From NCBI GenBank assembly GCA_003223145.1, contig QHXY01000135.1, positions 4,288-42,034 of the forward strand: a stretch of DNA of 37,747 nt. The letters are read 5' to 3'. The notes under the pieces were generated by a model. That model saw only the letters and a program-made list of their open reading frames with translations. It searched no databases and was not told the origin of the DNA. Shown piece by piece: positions 28,750-37,747 of the stretch. The stretch is from Acidobacteriota bacterium (lineage in GTDB: Bacteria; Acidobacteriota; Polarisedimenticolia; Gp22-AA2). The position numbers and the translations under genes are program-made. Positions within the stretch are counted from its first letter, which is position 1, and every line of letters starts with the position of its first letter.

Positions 28750-29052
28750 ATGCTGAAGGGCATGGGGACAACCAAGACCGTTTTCGACTTCGACCCATTG
28801 GGTGCGCTCGCCGGTGGTGCAGGCGGGGCGATCCTGTGGGCTCGTCAGGGAAGGATTTACGTCGATCGGGGTGACCTGGTCGGCGCCCTGCAGTCCTACC
28901 AGCGCTCTCTCGAAGCCGACATGGATTGCGTGGAGGCCTGGATCGGTCTTTCGGAGGTGTTCACGAAGATGCAGGACCGCCGGCGCGCGGAGAACTGTCT
29001 GGACGTGGCGCGCCGCATCCGCAGCATTTCCGCCCGCCACGCCACCGCCTGA
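28750..29052 (+). CDS. Small TPR-like protein (100 aa)
   Basis: RQGRIYVDRGDLVGALQSYQRSLEADMDCVEAWIGLSEVFTKMQDRRRAENCLDVAR; AGAGGAG upstream. Confidence 0.75.
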   Translation: MLKGMGTTKTVFDFDPLGALAGGAGGAILWARQGRIYVDRGDLVGALQSYQRSLEADMDCVEAWIGLSEVFTKMQDRRRAENCLDVARRIRSISARHATA

Positions 29053-29072
29053 AGTTCAGACCCCCGCAGTCC

Positions 29073-29101
29073 TTGACACCGTTTTAGGCGTCTGCTAGCA
29101 T
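29073..29101 (+). promoter_or_regulatory. Putative sigma70-like promoter upstream of the aldehyde dehydrogenase
   Basis: Consensus TTGACA (29073-29078), exactly 17-bp spacer, TAGCAT (29096-29101). Confidence 0.55.
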
Positions 29102-29181
29102 CCCCTTCCCGTCGCGCCCCATCAGATAGGAAGCAAACGACTTTTTCCGCGTCGACCGATCTCCCAGAAACAGGGAGCAGC

Positions 29182-30678
29182 ATGGCCGAGCCGAAAACCT
29201 ACCGGAATTTTATCGATGGCGAATGGATCGAAGCGAGCGCCCGGCAGACGCGCGAGAATCGCAATCCCGCCGACAAGAGCGAGGTCATCGGCACTTTTCA
29301 AAGCTCTGGACAGGCCGACATCGATGCGGCCGTCGAGGCCGCGCGCAAGGCCTGGAGGAGATGGCGCCAGGTTCCGGCTCCCAAGCGGGCCGAGCACCTG
29401 TTCCGCATGGGAGAGATCCTGGTGCGGCGCAAGGAGGAGTACGCCCGGGAGATGACGCGCGAGATGGGAAAGCCGCTGCGCGAGGCGCGCGGCGACGTGC
29501 AGGAGGCGATTGACGTCTGCTATCACATCGCCGGAGAGGGGAGGCGGCTGCATGGCCACACCACCCCTTCGGAGCTGCCGAACAAGTCCTGCTTGTCGAT
29601 GCGCGTGCCGCTGGGCGTCTGCGGCCTGATCACGCCCTGGAATTTTCCGATGGCGATTCCATCCTGGAAGCTGATCCCGGCGCTGGTGTGCGGGAACAGC
29701 GTGATCATCAAGCCGTCGAGCGACGCGCCGCTCTCGGCGTACCATCTCGTCAAGGTCTGCCAGGAAGTGGGCATCCCGCGGGGAGTGGTCAACTACGTGA
29801 CCGGGGACGGGGAGTCGGCCGGGACACCGCTGACACGTCATGCGGGTGTGGCGCTGATCTCCTTCACCGGCTCCTCCGAGACCGGCCGACAGGTCAACCT
29901 CGCCTGCGCCGACACCTACAAGCGCGCCGCGCTCGAAATGGGCGGCAAGAACGCCATGATCGTCATGGACGACGCGCGTCTCGATCTCGCGGTGGAAGGG
30001 GCCCTCTGGGGCGCCTTCGCGACCACGGGCCAGCGCTGTACCGCCACCAGCCGGATCATCGTCCACAAGAAGATTCTCAAGGAGTTCGTGGATCGTTTCG
30101 TCGAGCGGGCCGGCAGCCTGAAGGTGGGCGACGGCCTGGACGAGTCGGTGGACGTCGGCCCCCTGATCAACGAGGCGCAGCTCAAGAAGGTCATGGACTA
30201 CATCCAGATCGGGCGCGACGAGGGTGCCGACCCAGTCCTCGGCGGCGTGCGGCTGACCAAGAATGAGTACGGTCGCGGATTCTTCTTCCCCCCGACCGTC
30301 TTCACGGGCGTCACCCGCGGGATGCGCATCGCCCGCGAGGAGATCTTCGGTCCGGTGGTGTGCGTGCTGGCTGCGGACAGCCTGGAGGATGCGCTGGAGA
30401 TCGCCAATGATTCGCCGTATGGCCTGTCTTCGTCGATCTACACTCAGGACGTGAACAAGGCGTTCGCGGCGATGCGCGACCTCGAGACCGGGATCACCTA
30501 CGTGAACTCATCCACGATCGGCGCCGAGACCCACCTGCCGTTCGGAGGCCTGAAGAAGAGCGGCAATGGCCACCGCGAGGGGGCGGCGCACACCGCGATC
30601 GATATCTTTTCCGAATGGAAGACGGTCTACGTAGATTACTCCGGCAAGCTTCAGAAGGCCCAGATGGACAACAACTGA
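29182..30678 (+). CDS. NAD(P)-dependent aldehyde dehydrogenase family protein
   Basis: [49 protein letters not shown], catalytic [28 protein letters not shown]. Confidence 0.95.
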   Translation: MAEPKTYRNFIDGEWIEASARQTRENRNPADKSEVIGTFQSSGQADIDAAVEAARKAWRRWRQVPAPKRAEHLFRMGEILVRRKEEYAREMTREMGKPLREARGDVQEAIDVCYHIAGEGRRLHGHTTPSELPNKSCLSMRVPLGVCGLITPWNFPMAIPSWKLIPALVCGNSVIIKPSSDAPLSAYHLVKVCQEVGIPRGVVNYVTGDGESAGTPLTRHAGVALISFTGSSETGRQVNLACADTYKRAALEMGGKNAMIVMDDARLDLAVEGALWGAFATTGQRCTATSRIIVHKKILKEFVDRFVERAGSLKVGDGLDESVDVGPLINEAQLKKVMDYIQIGRDEGADPVLGGVRLTKNEYGRGFFFPPTVFTGVTRGMRIAREEIFGPVVCVLAADSLEDALEIANDSPYGLSSSIYTQDVNKAFAAMRDLETGITYVNSSTIGAETHLPFGGLKKSGNGHREGAAHTAIDIFSEWKTVYVDYSGKLQKAQMDNN

Positions 30679-30719
30679 GCAGGGGCGGCCGGTCCAGCGG
30701 GGCCGGTCGAGGCTTCAGG

Positions 30720-31832
30720 ATGCAGGTCGGGGTACCGAAGGAAATCAAGGACCACGAGTACCGCGTCAGCATGGTGCCCGCCGGGGTGCACGCGCTCGTG
30801 CAGGCCGGGCACACGGTGCTGGTGCAGGACGGCGCCGGTCTCGGAAGCGGCATCGAGAACGCCGCCTACGAGGCGGCCGGGGCGGTGATCGTGACGGACG
30901 CCGCCGCGGTCTTCCGGCGCGCCGATCTGATCCTCAAGGTGAAGGAGCCGCAGGAGCAGGAAATGCCGATGCTCCGGCGCGGGCAGATCCTGTTCACCTT
31001 CCTGCACCTCGCTCCCCAGCCCCGGCTGACCCGCGCCCTGCTCGACTCCGGCATCACCGCCATTGCCTACGAGACGATCACCGACGACGGCGGCGGTCTG
31101 CCCCTCCTGACGCCGATGAGCGAGGTCGCCGGCCGGATGTCGATCCAGGTCGGTGCCTTCTATCTCCAGAAGACGCTCGGTGGCCGCGGCATCCTGCCGG
31201 GCGGCGTGCCCGGCGTCCCGCCCGGCGACGTGGTCATCCTGGGTGGCGGGACGGTCGGCATCAACGCGGCGATGATGGCGATCGGTCTCGGGGCGCGAGT
31301 GACCATCATCGACCGGTCGTTGCCGCGGCTGCGCTACCTGGACGAGATCTTCCACAGTCAGGTCGTGACCATCTACTCGACCGGCGCGTATGTCGCCGAG
31401 TCGGCGCGCCGCGCCGATCTCCTGATCGGGGCCGTCCTGATTCCCGGCGCCTCGGCACCGCGATTGGTGAGCCGGGAGATGGTCGGCACCATGAAGAAGG
31501 GGGCCGTGATCGTGGACGTGGCGGTCGACCAGGGGGGCTGCATCGAGACGACCCGGCCGACGACCCACTCTGCGCCGACGTATGAAGTGGATGGGGTCAT
31601 CCACTACTGCGTGGCGAACATGCCGGGGGCGGTGCCGCGCACCTCCACCTTCGCGCTCACCAACGCCACGCTGACCTACGTGCTCAAGATCGCCGAGCGG
31701 GGCTTCCGGGACGCCGCCCGCGAGGACCCGAGCCTGCGCGCCGGCGTGAACACGCACGCCGGCAAGGTCACGCACGAGGCGGTGGCGCGCTCGCAGGACT
31801 TGCCTTACGTGGCGCTCGACAGCCTGCTGTAA
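30720..31832 (+). CDS. ald: Alanine dehydrogenase
   Basis: [105 protein letters not shown]. Confidence 0.96.
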   Translation: MQVGVPKEIKDHEYRVSMVPAGVHALVQAGHTVLVQDGAGLGSGIENAAYEAAGAVIVTDAAAVFRRADLILKVKEPQEQEMPMLRRGQILFTFLHLAPQPRLTRALLDSGITAIAYETITDDGGGLPLLTPMSEVAGRMSIQVGAFYLQKTLGGRGILPGGVPGVPPGDVVILGGGTVGINAAMMAIGLGARVTIIDRSLPRLRYLDEIFHSQVVTIYSTGAYVAESARRADLLIGAVLIPGASAPRLVSREMVGTMKKGAVIVDVAVDQGGCIETTRPTTHSAPTYEVDGVIHYCVANMPGAVPRTSTFALTNATLTYVLKIAERGFRDAAREDPSLRAGVNTHAGKVTHEAVARSQDLPYVALDSLL

Positions 31833-31951
31833 GCCGACCGGGACGAAGGCGCGACCACGACCTGCGGGAGGCTCCCCTGGGTCTGATTTTCGATCGAGCC
31901 GTCCGTTATGCCCGGAGCCATCTCTGGACCCTGGCCCTCGGAGCGGCGATC

Positions 31952-33403
31952 GTGCTGGCGACAGGGCTCCGTCTGCATGGCCTGACACGGCATCCCTTCT
32001 GGCTGGACGAGGCCTACTCCGTCACCGTCGCCCGCCAGCCCCTGTGGGCCATCGCACCCTCCCTGGCCGACGAGTCGGGGCCGCCCCTGTACTACCTGCT
32101 CCTGCATGGATGGATCAAGCTGCTCGGCGAGGGCCAGGCCGCAGGCCGCCTGCTGTCTGTGCTGTGCGGTGTCCTGCTGGTTCCGGCAACGGCCCGATTG
32201 GCGCGACGGGTCGCGGGGGAGAGGGGCGGTCTTGCCGCCGCCTTCCTGATGGCGGCCACACCGATGGCGGTGCAGTTCTCCCAGGAAGCGCGTATGTACA
32301 CGCTGCTGCCGCTTCTCACGGTCCTGGCAGGCGAGCGGCTGCTGGTCTGGCTCCAGGACGGGATGCGCGGTGCGCTGCTGGCGCACGCCCTGCTTCTGGC
32401 GGCGATCTTCTACACGCACAACTGGGGGCTGCTGGTCCTGCCGGCGGCGGGGGCCGTCGCCCTGCTCTACCCGGGCGAGCGGATCCGGGGCTGGCTCATC
32501 GCGGCGTCGCTGGCCCTGCTGCTGTACGCTCCGTGGGTGCCGGTTCTGGTGACGCAGGTCCGCGATCCGTCCTATCAGTTCATCCGGATGATCCAGACGA
32601 TTCCCTGGTGGCAGCTGCCGCTTCGATCGCTCTTGATCTTCGCCGTCGGCGTCGGCGATATCGGAGGACAAGCCACCACACTCGTGCCGGCCCCGGCGAG
32701 CTACCTGTTCGCCGGCTGGTTCCTGTGGCTGCTGGTCGCGCCGATCCTGTCGGGCGTAGGCCGCCGCGAATCCCTGGCGCTGCTGCTGTACACAGCCGTG
32801 CCTCCGGTGGGCGCGGCGCTGTTCACCGCGCTGGCGCGGCCGATCTATCTCCTGGGACGCTACGAGATCCTGATCCTCCCCGTGGCCATCGCCGCAGCCG
32901 GCGTGGCAGTCGCGAAGATGTTCCGCGGAAGGCGTCTTTCCCTCCTGGTGGCGATCTGGGTGCTGGCCCTCGCCGGGCTGTCGGTGCGCTACACGGCAGG
33001 TGTGCACAGGCGGTTTCCCGAGCCGATCATGACCGGTGTCCTGGCCCCCAACCTGCGGCCCGGCGATCACATCGTGTTCTGTGGTCTGTACCGGGCCGCC
33101 ATGGAGTACCACCTGCGCCAGAGGGGTGCGACTTTCGAGCCGGCCTCGTTCCCGGCCGAGGCGGCAAACCACCTGGGGTGGTACTACGAGAGCCTCTACC
33201 GTCCGGACGCACCGGCCCTGATGACCGAGGCCAGCGCGCAGTGCCCGCAGCCCGGCAGCCGCACCTGGGTGGTGGCCACCAGCGGGGCGACCTGCGGTGT
33301 CCTCATCGACACGCTCAGGACCTGCTCCAGCCTCTCCAGTCCCTTCTTGAACCTTGGGGTGCCGGCGAATCAGGTCCTGCTGGCGGAACCGCGGGTTAAC
33401 TAG
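31952..33403 (+). CDS. Multi-pass membrane glycosyltransferase (GT39/ArnT-like); start may lie further upstream
   Basis: RHPFWLDEAYSVTVARQPLWAIAPSLADESGPPLYYLLLHGWIKLLGEGQAAGRLLS plus many TM segments. The frame stays open upstream (GLIFDRAVRYARSHLWTLALGAAIV). Confidence 0.8.
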   Translation: MLATGLRLHGLTRHPFWLDEAYSVTVARQPLWAIAPSLADESGPPLYYLLLHGWIKLLGEGQAAGRLLSVLCGVLLVPATARLARRVAGERGGLAAAFLMAATPMAVQFSQEARMYTLLPLLTVLAGERLLVWLQDGMRGALLAHALLLAAIFYTHNWGLLVLPAAGAVALLYPGERIRGWLIAASLALLLYAPWVPVLVTQVRDPSYQFIRMIQTIPWWQLPLRSLLIFAVGVGDIGGQATTLVPAPASYLFAGWFLWLLVAPILSGVGRRESLALLLYTAVPPVGAALFTALARPIYLLGRYEILILPVAIAAAGVAVAKMFRGRRLSLLVAIWVLALAGLSVRYTAGVHRRFPEPIMTGVLAPNLRPGDHIVFCGLYRAAMEYHLRQRGATFEPASFPAEAANHLGWYYESLYRPDAPALMTEASAQCPQPGSRTWVVATSGATCGVLIDTLRTCSSLSSPFLNLGVPANQVLLAEPRVN

Positions 33404-33414
33404 ACACGCGCCCT

Positions 33415-36162
33415 TCAGTCGTTGTTGATGTAGATGGTTTCAGCCGGCCGGCCGTCCACGCCGAAGTGCGTCGGGGCCTCCGTTCCGGGGCCGGGAGACG
33501 GGCTCGGCCGCGGATCGACCGCCGGGCCTCCCCCGGGCGTGGCGAGAGTGTCGACAGCCCCGTGGCGCTCGCTACGGCTGATGTCCAGAGGCACCTGAAG
33601 GTCCTTCCCGTCGAAGTGCACGAGGATCTCTTTGCCACCCGACTGCATCTCGACCTCGCCCTGCCCCTCGCTCACCAGGTGGACCAGGGCGTCGCCGTCG
33701 AGGCTCAGCTCCAGGTCGTTCGTCACCTCGAAGCTCTGCAGATAGTAGGGGAGCGACTGGCGGAAATGCTCGACGGCCGAGCAGGCCTTGGCAGGCTCCG
33801 TCCCCGCCAGGAACGCCTCCAGGAAGGTCACGGGACAGTTCGACTCGACGGTCGCCCGCAGGCCCGTATTCCGGTCGATCGGCACGTAGACGATGTTGGC
33901 GGGCTTGGGGAACTCCTCCGGCGGCTTGCCTTTCAGCCCCTCCTTCATGAACTGGATCCAGATCGGCAGGGCGGCGCGCGCCCCCGTCTCCCCTTCGCCG
34001 AGCGGCTTCTTCTGGTCGAAGCCGACCCAGACGCCGGCCACCAGGGACGGGCTGAAACCGACGAACCAGGCGTCGGCGTGGCTGTCGGTCGTCCCGGTCT
34101 TGCCGGCGACCGGCCGGTTCAGCTCGCGCGCGGCGGCGGCGCCGGTGCCGCTCTCCGTGACGCCCTCCAGGAGGTAGGTCATCAGGTAGGCGATGTCGGC
34201 GCGCAGCACCTCGATCACCTGGGGCTTCGACTCCTCGCGCATCTTGCCGTCGCGGTCGGCGACGTAACGGATGAAGTGCGGCTCGACGCGCACCCCCTGG
34301 TTGGGGAAGATCGAGTAGGCCGTGGTCAGATCGATGAGCGAGACCTCCTCCGTTCCGAGCGCCATCGACGGGTACGGCTCGAGCTTGCTGCTGATCCCCA
34401 TCTTGCGCGCGGTCTCGATGGTGCGCGAGTAACCGATCTGGTTCAGCAGCTTGACCGCCACGATGTTGCGCGACTCCTCTATCGCCTCGCGCAGGGTCGT
34501 GACGCCGTAGTACTTGCGGTAGTAATTGTCGGGCTGGTACTCGTCGCCGGTCTTCCTGTCGACGAACACCGTCGGCTTGTCGAAGATCGTGTCGGCCAGA
34601 GTGTGACCGGAGTCCAGGGCCGTCGTGTAGACGAACGGCTTGAAGGCCGAGCCGGCCTGGCGGTACGACTGCATGGAGCGATCGAACTCGCTGCGGTTGA
34701 AATCGTAGCCGCCGACCAGCGCCTTGATCTCCCCGCTCGCCGGGTCGATCGCCATCAGGGCCCCCTCGACCAGCGGCTCCTGGTCGAGCTTGACCCGCAG
34801 CTCCCTCTTCCCCTCGTCGATCCCCAGGACCAGGAAGGGGGAGACATCCCCGACCTTCAGCACCTGGTTCGGGATCGTCTTGCCGGTCCAGTCGATCCCC
34901 TCGGGACCGAAGTGGGCCGTGAAATCGCCGAGCTTGACCGTGGCGGTGCGCCGGTTCACCTCGGTCACCACGCCCGTGCGCAGCTTGCCGACGGACGGCG
35001 CCTTGCTCCAGGCGGCGGAGGTGAAGGTCGCCAGATCGCCACCGTCCTTGAGGACGTTCTGCTTGATCGGCCGCAGACCCTGGCGCTTGTCCAGAACGCG
35101 CAGCCCCTCGAACACCGCCTGGTTGGCCGCCTTCTGCATCGCCGGATCGAGCGTGGTGTGGACCTCCATCCCCTCCTCGTAGAGGGCCACCTCGCCGTAC
35201 TTGGAATCGAGGTACCGCCGGACCTCCTCGACGAAGTACGGCGCGATGTTGTCCTCCTCCGGCAGCTTGGCCACCTCCACGGGTGTCGCCATCCCCTGGT
35301 CGGCGACGTCGCGGCTGATCTTGCCCTCCTCCGCCATGCGGTTCAGGACATGGTCGCGGCGCGACCGGGCCTTCTCGGGCGAACGGCACGGCGAGTAGGC
35401 CTCCGGCCGCTGCACCAGCCCGGCCAGGAGCGCCGCCTCGGGGCGCGTCATCTTGCTGGCCGTCTTGCCGAAGTAATACTCGGAGGCCGCCTCGATGCCG
35501 TAGCGGCCGTGCCCCATGTACACCTGGTTGCAGTAGAAGCCGAGGATTTCCGGCTTGGTGAACGCCTTCTCGATCTGCACCGCCAGCACCATCTCCTGCA
35601 GCTTGCGGCGCATGGTCTTCTCGGGTTTCAGGAACAGCGAGCGCGCCAGCTGCTGGGTGATGGTGCTGCCGCCCTGCGCCTTCCTGAGATGGGTGATGTC
35701 CGTTATGATGGCCCGCGCGATCCCCCAGGGGTCGATGCCGACATGCTCGTAGTAGTGCGAATCCTCGGTGGCGACCAGGGCGTCAAGGAACTCCTTCGGG
35801 ATCTGGTCGAGCCCGACCACGATCCGTTTCTCCGCACCGAACTGGTAGAGCACTTGGCCGTCGGCGCTATAGATCGTCGTGACGACCGGCGGCTTCCAGT
35901 CCTGCAGATGGGTCACTTCGGGTATGTCGAAAGTCAGGAAATACCCGAGCACCGAGCCGGAACCGCCTGCCAGGAGCAGACCCGACAGAATGATGATGAT
36001 CAGGTTCTTGGGCTTGCGCCAGAACCGGACCCGTGGGGGTGGAGCGCTCGGGGGACCCCCTGGCGGAGGGGTGCCAGACGGGGGACTCCCCGGTGGGGGA
36101 GTACCCGCTTTGCCTGGTCCGCTCAAGTGGGTGAATGAGATGGTTTTATCGTCGATTCCCAA
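33415..36162 (-). CDS. mrcA: Class A penicillin-binding protein 1A (GT51 transglycosylase + transpeptidase)
   Basis: ATEDSHYYEHVGIDPWGIARAI, GGSTITQQLARSLFL, transpeptidase SAFK, SRN, KTGTT. Pro/Gly-rich cytoplasmic N-terminus and TM helix. Confidence 0.95.
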   Translation of the reverse strand: MGIDDKTISFTHLSGPGKAGTPPPGSPPSGTPPPGGPPSAPPPRVRFWRKPKNLIIIILSGLLLAGGSGSVLGYFLTFDIPEVTHLQDWKPPVVTTIYSADGQVLYQFGAEKRIVVGLDQIPKEFLDALVATEDSHYYEHVGIDPWGIARAIITDITHLRKAQGGSTITQQLARSLFLKPEKTMRRKLQEMVLAVQIEKAFTKPEILGFYCNQVYMGHGRYGIEAASEYYFGKTASKMTRPEAALLAGLVQRPEAYSPCRSPEKARSRRDHVLNRMAEEGKISRDVADQGMATPVEVAKLPEEDNIAPYFVEEVRRYLDSKYGEVALYEEGMEVHTTLDPAMQKAANQAVFEGLRVLDKRQGLRPIKQNVLKDGGDLATFTSAAWSKAPSVGKLRTGVVTEVNRRTATVKLGDFTAHFGPEGIDWTGKTIPNQVLKVGDVSPFLVLGIDEGKRELRVKLDQEPLVEGALMAIDPASGEIKALVGGYDFNRSEFDRSMQSYRQAGSAFKPFVYTTALDSGHTLADTIFDKPTVFVDRKTGDEYQPDNYYRKYYGVTTLREAIEESRNIVAVKLLNQIGYSRTIETARKMGISSKLEPYPSMALGTEEVSLIDLTTAYSIFPNQGVRVEPHFIRYVADRDGKMREESKPQVIEVLRADIAYLMTYLLEGVTESGTGAAAARELNRPVAGKTGTTDSHADAWFVGFSPSLVAGVWVGFDQKKPLGEGETGARAALPIWIQFMKEGLKGKPPEEFPKPANIVYVPIDRNTGLRATVESNCPVTFLEAFLAGTEPAKACSAVEHFRQSLPYYLQSFEVTNDLELSLDGDALVHLVSEGQGEVEMQSGGKEILVHFDGKDLQVPLDISRSERHGAVDTLATPGGGPAVDPRPSPSPGPGTEAPTHFGVDGRPAETIYINND

Positions 36163-36193
36163 TGGACCTCGCCACGCTCGAGGAGCGGTCTAA

Positions 36194-36937
36194 GTGATTA
36201 TACACGCAAAGGTTCCGGTCTTCCCCCTGTCCATCATCATGCCCACGCTTGATGAAGAATATGTCCTTCCCGAGGCGCTTGCCAGCCTCGAGCGGCAAAA
36301 TTTCGACCTCTCCCTCGAAGTGATCCTGTCGGACGGGGGAAGCGGCGACGGGACAGTGGCGACTTTCGAGCGGTTGACCCGCTCCTGGCCGGCCCGGAGC
36401 CTGGCCGCCCGGGTCGTCGTCTGCCCGCGTCCCGGGCGGGCAGCCCAGATGAATGCGGGGGCGCGTGTGGCCCGGGGAGACATCCTTCTCTTCCTGCATG
36501 CCGACACCTCCCTGCCGCCAGATGGGGCGCACGCGGTCATGGGGGCGCTGATCGATCAGGAGGTCGTCGGGGGCGGATTCCGGCACCGGTTCAGGGAATC
36601 GGGAACCCTGCTGCGCGCCATTTCTGGATACGCAACCGCTCGATCGGTCGTGCGCCGGATCCACTACGGCGACCAGGCCATGTTCGTCCGGCGCTCGGTA
36701 TTCGACGACCTCGGCGGTTTCCCCGACATCCCGCTGTTCGAGGACCTGCGACTTTCGAGGGCCCTGCGCGCGCGTGGCAGGGTGGTGACCCTGTCGCTCC
36801 CGGCGATCACGTCCGCGCGCCGGCTGCGGCAGGGGGGTGTCGTGCGCACGGCGGGGCGCTTCGCCTGGCTCAAGCTGCGCGATGCGCTCGGAGCCGACCC
36901 GGCGAGGCTGAAGGCGGACTACCCGGATGTCAGATAA
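36194..36937 (+). CDS. Family 2 glycosyltransferase (TIGR04283-like)
   Basis: PLSIIMPTLDEEYVLPEALASLERQ, EVILSDGGSGDGT, RPGRAAQMNAGARVARGDILLFLHADT, YGDQAMFVRRSVFDDLGGFPDIPLFEDLRLSRALR. Confidence 0.88.
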   Translation: MIIHAKVPVFPLSIIMPTLDEEYVLPEALASLERQNFDLSLEVILSDGGSGDGTVATFERLTRSWPARSLAARVVVCPRPGRAAQMNAGARVARGDILLFLHADTSLPPDGAHAVMGALIDQEVVGGGFRHRFRESGTLLRAISGYATARSVVRRIHYGDQAMFVRRSVFDDLGGFPDIPLFEDLRLSRALRARGRVVTLSLPAITSARRLRQGGVVRTAGRFAWLKLRDALGADPARLKADYPDVR

Positions 36938-37747
36938 GGCGCGCCCCGGAGACGGAACGAAAAAACAGCAAGGACGGGCGCCCCGAGTCCCCTCGCCGTG
37001 GGGTCAGTCACATCCGCGCAGCATCCGTCTTGCGCCGGACTCCCAGATCGTGCCCGCCGGAACGCTACGCGTGCTCCTCAAGAAGGGCGCGCGGCTTGAA
37101 GTCGTCTACACCGGCTTCGTTCTCGAGCCGTGGATCGCCGACGGCGATCGTGTCACGCTCGATGGAAACCGCCGTCCGCGCGAAGGGGACTTGGCTCTGT
37201 GCGCTGTAGACGGCTGGGGGGAAATCCGCAGAATTCTGGGCCGTGCCGTCTCTGGCGGGTATATCACGGGTCTCGACCCCTGTCCCGGCATCCGTGAGGT
37301 GATCGCTTCGGACGGGGTTCTGGCGGTCGTCGCCGGCAGGCGGGGCGCGGGTGGGGCGCTCGGCCGGGCCGTGGCCGCGGCCTTCCCGTTCTGGTCGCGC
37401 TGGGCGGCGCTGTGCTACTGGTTTCGGAAGGTGCGCGAGGCCCCGCGGTTCGGTGGGGATGCGATGGCCTCGGTTCAGAGGAAATACAAAGGCCAAGTCG
37501 AGAGTTACACGGACATGCTGTCGTTCCCTCTGGGAGACGACGATTTATACGCGCTTCTCGTGAGCACCTTCCCGAAGGGTGGCTCGGTCCTGATCGCGGG
37601 AAGCGGGGCGGGAGGGGAGGCGATTCACCTGGCCCGGGACGGCTACCGGGTCACGGGGTTCGATTTCCTGCAGGACATGGTCCGGGCCGCAGAACGGAAC
37701 GCGCGGGCCGCGGCATGCTCGGTCGAGTTCATGGTGGCCGACATGGG
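36927..37747 (+). CDS. S24/S26 peptidase-like domain fused to class I SAM-dependent methyltransferase, 3' cut by the window
   Basis: Continuous frame from ATG 36927 to the window end, not in the ORF track. N-terminal part VVYTGFVLEPWIADGDRVTLDGNRRPREGDLALCAVDGWGEIRRILGR; C-terminal part SVLIAGSGAGGEAIHLARDGYRVTGFDFLQDMVRAAERNAR (SAM motif I). Confidence 0.75.
   Translation, partial: MSDKARPGDGTKKQQGRAPRVPSPWGQSHPRSIRLAPDSQIVPAGTLRVLLKKGARLEVVYTGFVLEPWIADGDRVTLDGNRRPREGDLALCAVDGWGEIRRILGRAVSGGYITGLDPCPGIREVIASDGVLAVVAGRRGAGGALGRAVAAAFPFWSRWAALCYWFRKVREAPRFGGDAMASVQRKYKGQVESYTDMLSFPLGDDDLYALLVSTFPKGGSVLIAGSGAGGEAIHLARDGYRVTGFDFLQDMVRAAERNARAAACSVEFMVADM

Noticed and set aside
36055-36110. G-rich stretches and ACTCCCC-ggtg-GGGGAGT hairpin near the PBP1A 5' end
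   Set aside because: Explained by codons for the Pro/Gly-rich N-terminal linker (PPPGSPPSGTPPPGG); no need for a separate element.
33466-36138. 890-aa plus-strand ORF opposite PBP1A
   Set aside because: Shadow ORF from high-GC codon usage; no recognisable motifs, Arg/Leu/Asp/Val-rich; the minus strand encodes a clear PBP1A.
1-37747. CRISPR arrays, rRNA/tRNA genes, IS elements
   Set aside because: No regularly spaced direct repeats, no RNA-gene-like sequence and no transposase-like ORF recognised by eye; a tRNAscan/Infernal run would be decisive.

Overview
A 37.7-kb, high-GC bacterial chromosomal segment. It is mostly a dense housekeeping region with many overlapping start/stop codons. Gene order: 'alaS (5' truncated by the window) - lytic transglycosylase - adenosine deaminase-like - PA14/GT39-like membrane protein - <phosphohexomutase - pgsA - DUF502 - plsC - cinA - thpR - plsY - gpsA - CpsB-like PHP phosphatase - TPR - ftsY - ribD - ribE - ribBA - ffh - rpsP - khpA - rimM - trmD - rplS - rnhB (broken) - large TPR protein - nicotinate phosphoribosyltransferase-like - NUDIX (broken) - AT-richer intergenic island - small TPR - aldehyde dehydrogenase - ald - GT39-like - <PBP1A - TIGR04283-like GT2 - S24/S26-like + methyltransferase fusion (3' truncated by the window)'. 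No rRNA, tRNA, CRISPR or intact mobile element was recognised. Main second-look items: (1) an end-of-window ORF absent from the ORF track, which appears to fuse a catalytically degenerate signal-peptidase-like (S24/S26) domain to a SAM methyltransferase; (2) rnhB and a NUDIX gene, about 5 kb apart, each with an out-of-frame internal deletion, where the conserved C-terminus resumes in another frame; (3) an AT-richer intergenic island with a nested array of TGACGCA/TGCGTCA inverted repeats.
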